A stretch of DNA of 64,000 nt from Mesorhizobium sp. (GTDB lineage Bacteria > Pseudomonadota > Alphaproteobacteria > Rhizobiales > Rhizobiaceae), in assembly GCA_004020645.1 (NCBI GenBank), contig SAQL01000014.1, forward strand, positions 1 through 64,000. The letters run 5' to 3'. The position numbers and the translations under genes were made by a program. Positions 62,748 through 64,000 of the stretch are shown piece by piece. The notes under the pieces were generated by a model. It did not search any database and was not told where the DNA came from. It saw only the letters and a program-made list of their open reading frames with translations. Position 1 is the stretch's first letter. Each line of letters begins with the position of its first letter.

Positions 62748-63714
62748 GCGTGTCCGAAGGACGCTCGCCATAGGTGCTGTAGTAGTATTTCGCGAAGTGC
62801 CCGAGATTGCTGAATCCGCATGCGAATGCGACCGAGGTCACGTTTGTTGCGGGGTCGGCATTGGCCAGCATCGCCCTAGCGTGGCGCATGCGAACCTGCT
62901 TGACGAACGTCATCGGCGAGACACCGCGACTCTTCTTGAAGGAATAGAAAAGGCTGCGCACGCTGGTATTGGCCACGAGGGCGAGCGCCTCGATCGTTAT
63001 CGGCTGGTCCCAATTCTGCTCGACGTATTCCTCGACCCGACGCACCTGCCTCGGCGCCGAAGGAAGCGGCTGGCCGCCGAGCAGATGGCTGTAATTGTGG
63101 CGGTTGTTGCATAGAAACGCGACGATCAGCGCTTGCTCGAGTTCGGCAAGGACCAGCGGCGGAAGCGCGGCGTCGTTGCGGTCGAGCTCTCCCACGACGA
63201 ACTCGAGAAGACGGAACTGTGCCGCAGCAGCCGCCGGATCGGGGCTGAGGTCGGTCGCAATTCGCAACGGCGGGTCGACTGGTCGGCCGAGCAACGCACT
63301 CAGCTTCCTGGTCAAAGCCTGCGGCTTGATCCTGACAATGAGATTCTCGAAGTCTGGTGAGTATTTGAGTTGCACCTCCGCACCCGGTCCGCCCACCGCG
63401 CCGTGGCCGCGCGATATCAGCGCCTCCGAGCCGTCGACAATAAGGCTGCCGCCGCCTCGGAGTGGGAAACCTTGAAGAAAGACATCCGTGTGGGCAAGCG
63501 ACACCGTGACCGCGGCCCCATACCGGGCGTAGCTCAGCCCAACATTTGGGAGTTCGCAATGGTTGAGGTGCCCGTCAAAATCTCGCTGCGCCCCCCGCTC
63601 GACGTCGATCGACCGCACGGAAAACAGGCCGGACAGGCGCTGACGCAGTTCGCCGACGTCCTGAGTCCTGACACCCGGAAACCCACTCAACGGATCTTTC
63701 CGAACGATATCCAT
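62713..63714 (-). CDS. AraC-family transcriptional regulator
   Basis: The protein has 333 residues. It has an N-terminal AraC-binding-like ligand domain and a C-terminal double helix-turn-helix (ITIEALALVANTSVRSLFYS and VTSVAFACGFSNLGHFAKYY, then GERPSDTLR). It is convergent with the BASS transporter, which may be one of its targets. No ligand can be inferred. Confidence 0.92.
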   Translation of the reverse strand: MDIVRKDPLSGFPGVRTQDVGELRQRLSGLFSVRSIDVERGAQRDFDGHLNHCELPNVGLSYARYGAAVTVSLAHTDVFLQGFPLRGGGSLIVDGSEALISRGHGAVGGPGAEVQLKYSPDFENLIVRIKPQALTRKLSALLGRPVDPPLRIATDLSPDPAAAAAQFRLLEFVVGELDRNDAALPPLVLAELEQALIVAFLCNNRHNYSHLLGGQPLPSAPRQVRRVEEYVEQNWDQPITIEALALVANTSVRSLFYSFKKSRGVSPMTFVKQVRMRHARAMLANADPATNVTSVAFACGFSNLGHFAKYYYSTYGERPSDTLRMAVRDAGSE

Positions 63715-63885
63715 GGCCGCCCCTCATCCGAATATTTTCGGCCTCTGCGCATTTTTTGGCCGAAACCTGCGCTGGCAGAGTAGCGCAGCATTGCCCGGTG
63801 GTGAACTGTGCATCCGGCAGTTTGGTCAATTCAGAGAATACTTCGCGTCCCCAATTCGATTCCGAGAGGGCTTGTATCGATCGAC

Positions 63886-64000
63886 ATGATCGAGTTCGAT
63901 CCCAACTTTGGCGACGGAGTCGTCGCATTTCGCCATTACGGCACGATGACGGAACGCGAGTTCACCGATCTTGCCGCAACCGTCTCCGAGTGCGCGCCGC
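63886..64000 (+). CDS. Start of a SpoIIAA-like (STAS/SEC14-type) protein, cut by the window edge
   Basis: The ATG at 63886 opens MIEFDPNFGDGVVAFRHYGT, then MTEREFTDLAATVSE, and the frame stays open to the last base. The pattern resembles SpoIIAA-like proteins, but only 38 codons are visible. No strong ribosome site is seen. Confidence 0.5.
   Translation, partial: MIEFDPNFGDGVVAFRHYGTMTEREFTDLAATVSECAP

Noticed and set aside
1..64000. tRNA, rRNA genes or a CRISPR array
   Set aside because: I found no cloverleaf with a convincing anticodon arm, no rRNA signature and no regularly spaced short repeats in my reading.

Overview
The window looks like part of a Mesorhizobium-type symbiosis island (an integrative element of a root-nodule alphaproteobacterium). 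Four independent signals support this. The left edge carries the end of a gibberellin-type diterpene operon (kaurene synthase tail plus type 2 isopentenyl-diphosphate isomerase). There is a tts box directly before a NopD/XopD-like type III effector gene. A perfect NifA site with a -24/-12 promoter lies at 1.9 kb. A complete fixNOQP-fixGHIS block follows hemN and fnrN, with FNR/FixK-type palindromes. Insertion-sequence remnants and several broken genes fit an island under turnover. All assignments rest on reading the sequence and on family knowledge; no database search was run.

Layout. 1-1380: ks tail and fni. 1381-5374: transposase remnant, NifA/sigma54 promoter, and an S9 peptidase gene broken by one in-frame TAG. 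5375-8782: repeat-rich effector with a SUMO-protease (C48) domain. 9002-20864: conjugative type IV secretion operon traG, ribbon-helix-helix gene, trbBCDEJLFGI and a DUF2274 gene. 21101-31880: hemN and fnrN (divergent), then fixNOQP and fixGHIS for the high-affinity cbb3 oxidase. 32244-33035: a caspase/CHAT-like protein whose promoter carries the same type of FNR box. 33325-34503: UbiM-like quinone hydroxylase. 34668-36581: GGDEF-EAL gene broken by an in-frame TAG. 36600-38200: IS66 and TauE/SafE remnants. 38512-40971: soxYZ plus a flavocytochrome c sulfide dehydrogenase pair.

40980-50234 (minus strand) holds a second, unusual oxidase locus: a copper P-type ATPase, a SafE-like membrane protein, four tiny membrane proteins, a three-haem CcoO-like protein, a CcoN-like catalytic subunit, a monohaem cytochrome, a Tat-exported metallophosphoesterase and a cupredoxin-like protein. 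A SCO copper chaperone diverges from it, followed by a small protein, hemA (5-aminolevulinate synthase) and a groEL with a histidine-rich tail. Haem synthesis, copper delivery, two cbb3-type oxidases and sulfide oxidation together form one respiratory block suited to low oxygen.

54946-64000 looks more chromosomal: a winged-helix/TPR regulator, an outer-membrane barrel protein, a lipoprotein esterase, a broken DUF1254 gene, a secreted protein, a Tn3/MscS mosaic remnant, a BASS-family transporter, an AraC regulator, and the start of a SpoIIAA-like gene cut by the window edge.

The best candidates for something new are the FNR-controlled CHAT-like gene flanked by direct repeats and the second oxidase locus with its fused three-haem subunit and miniature membrane proteins.
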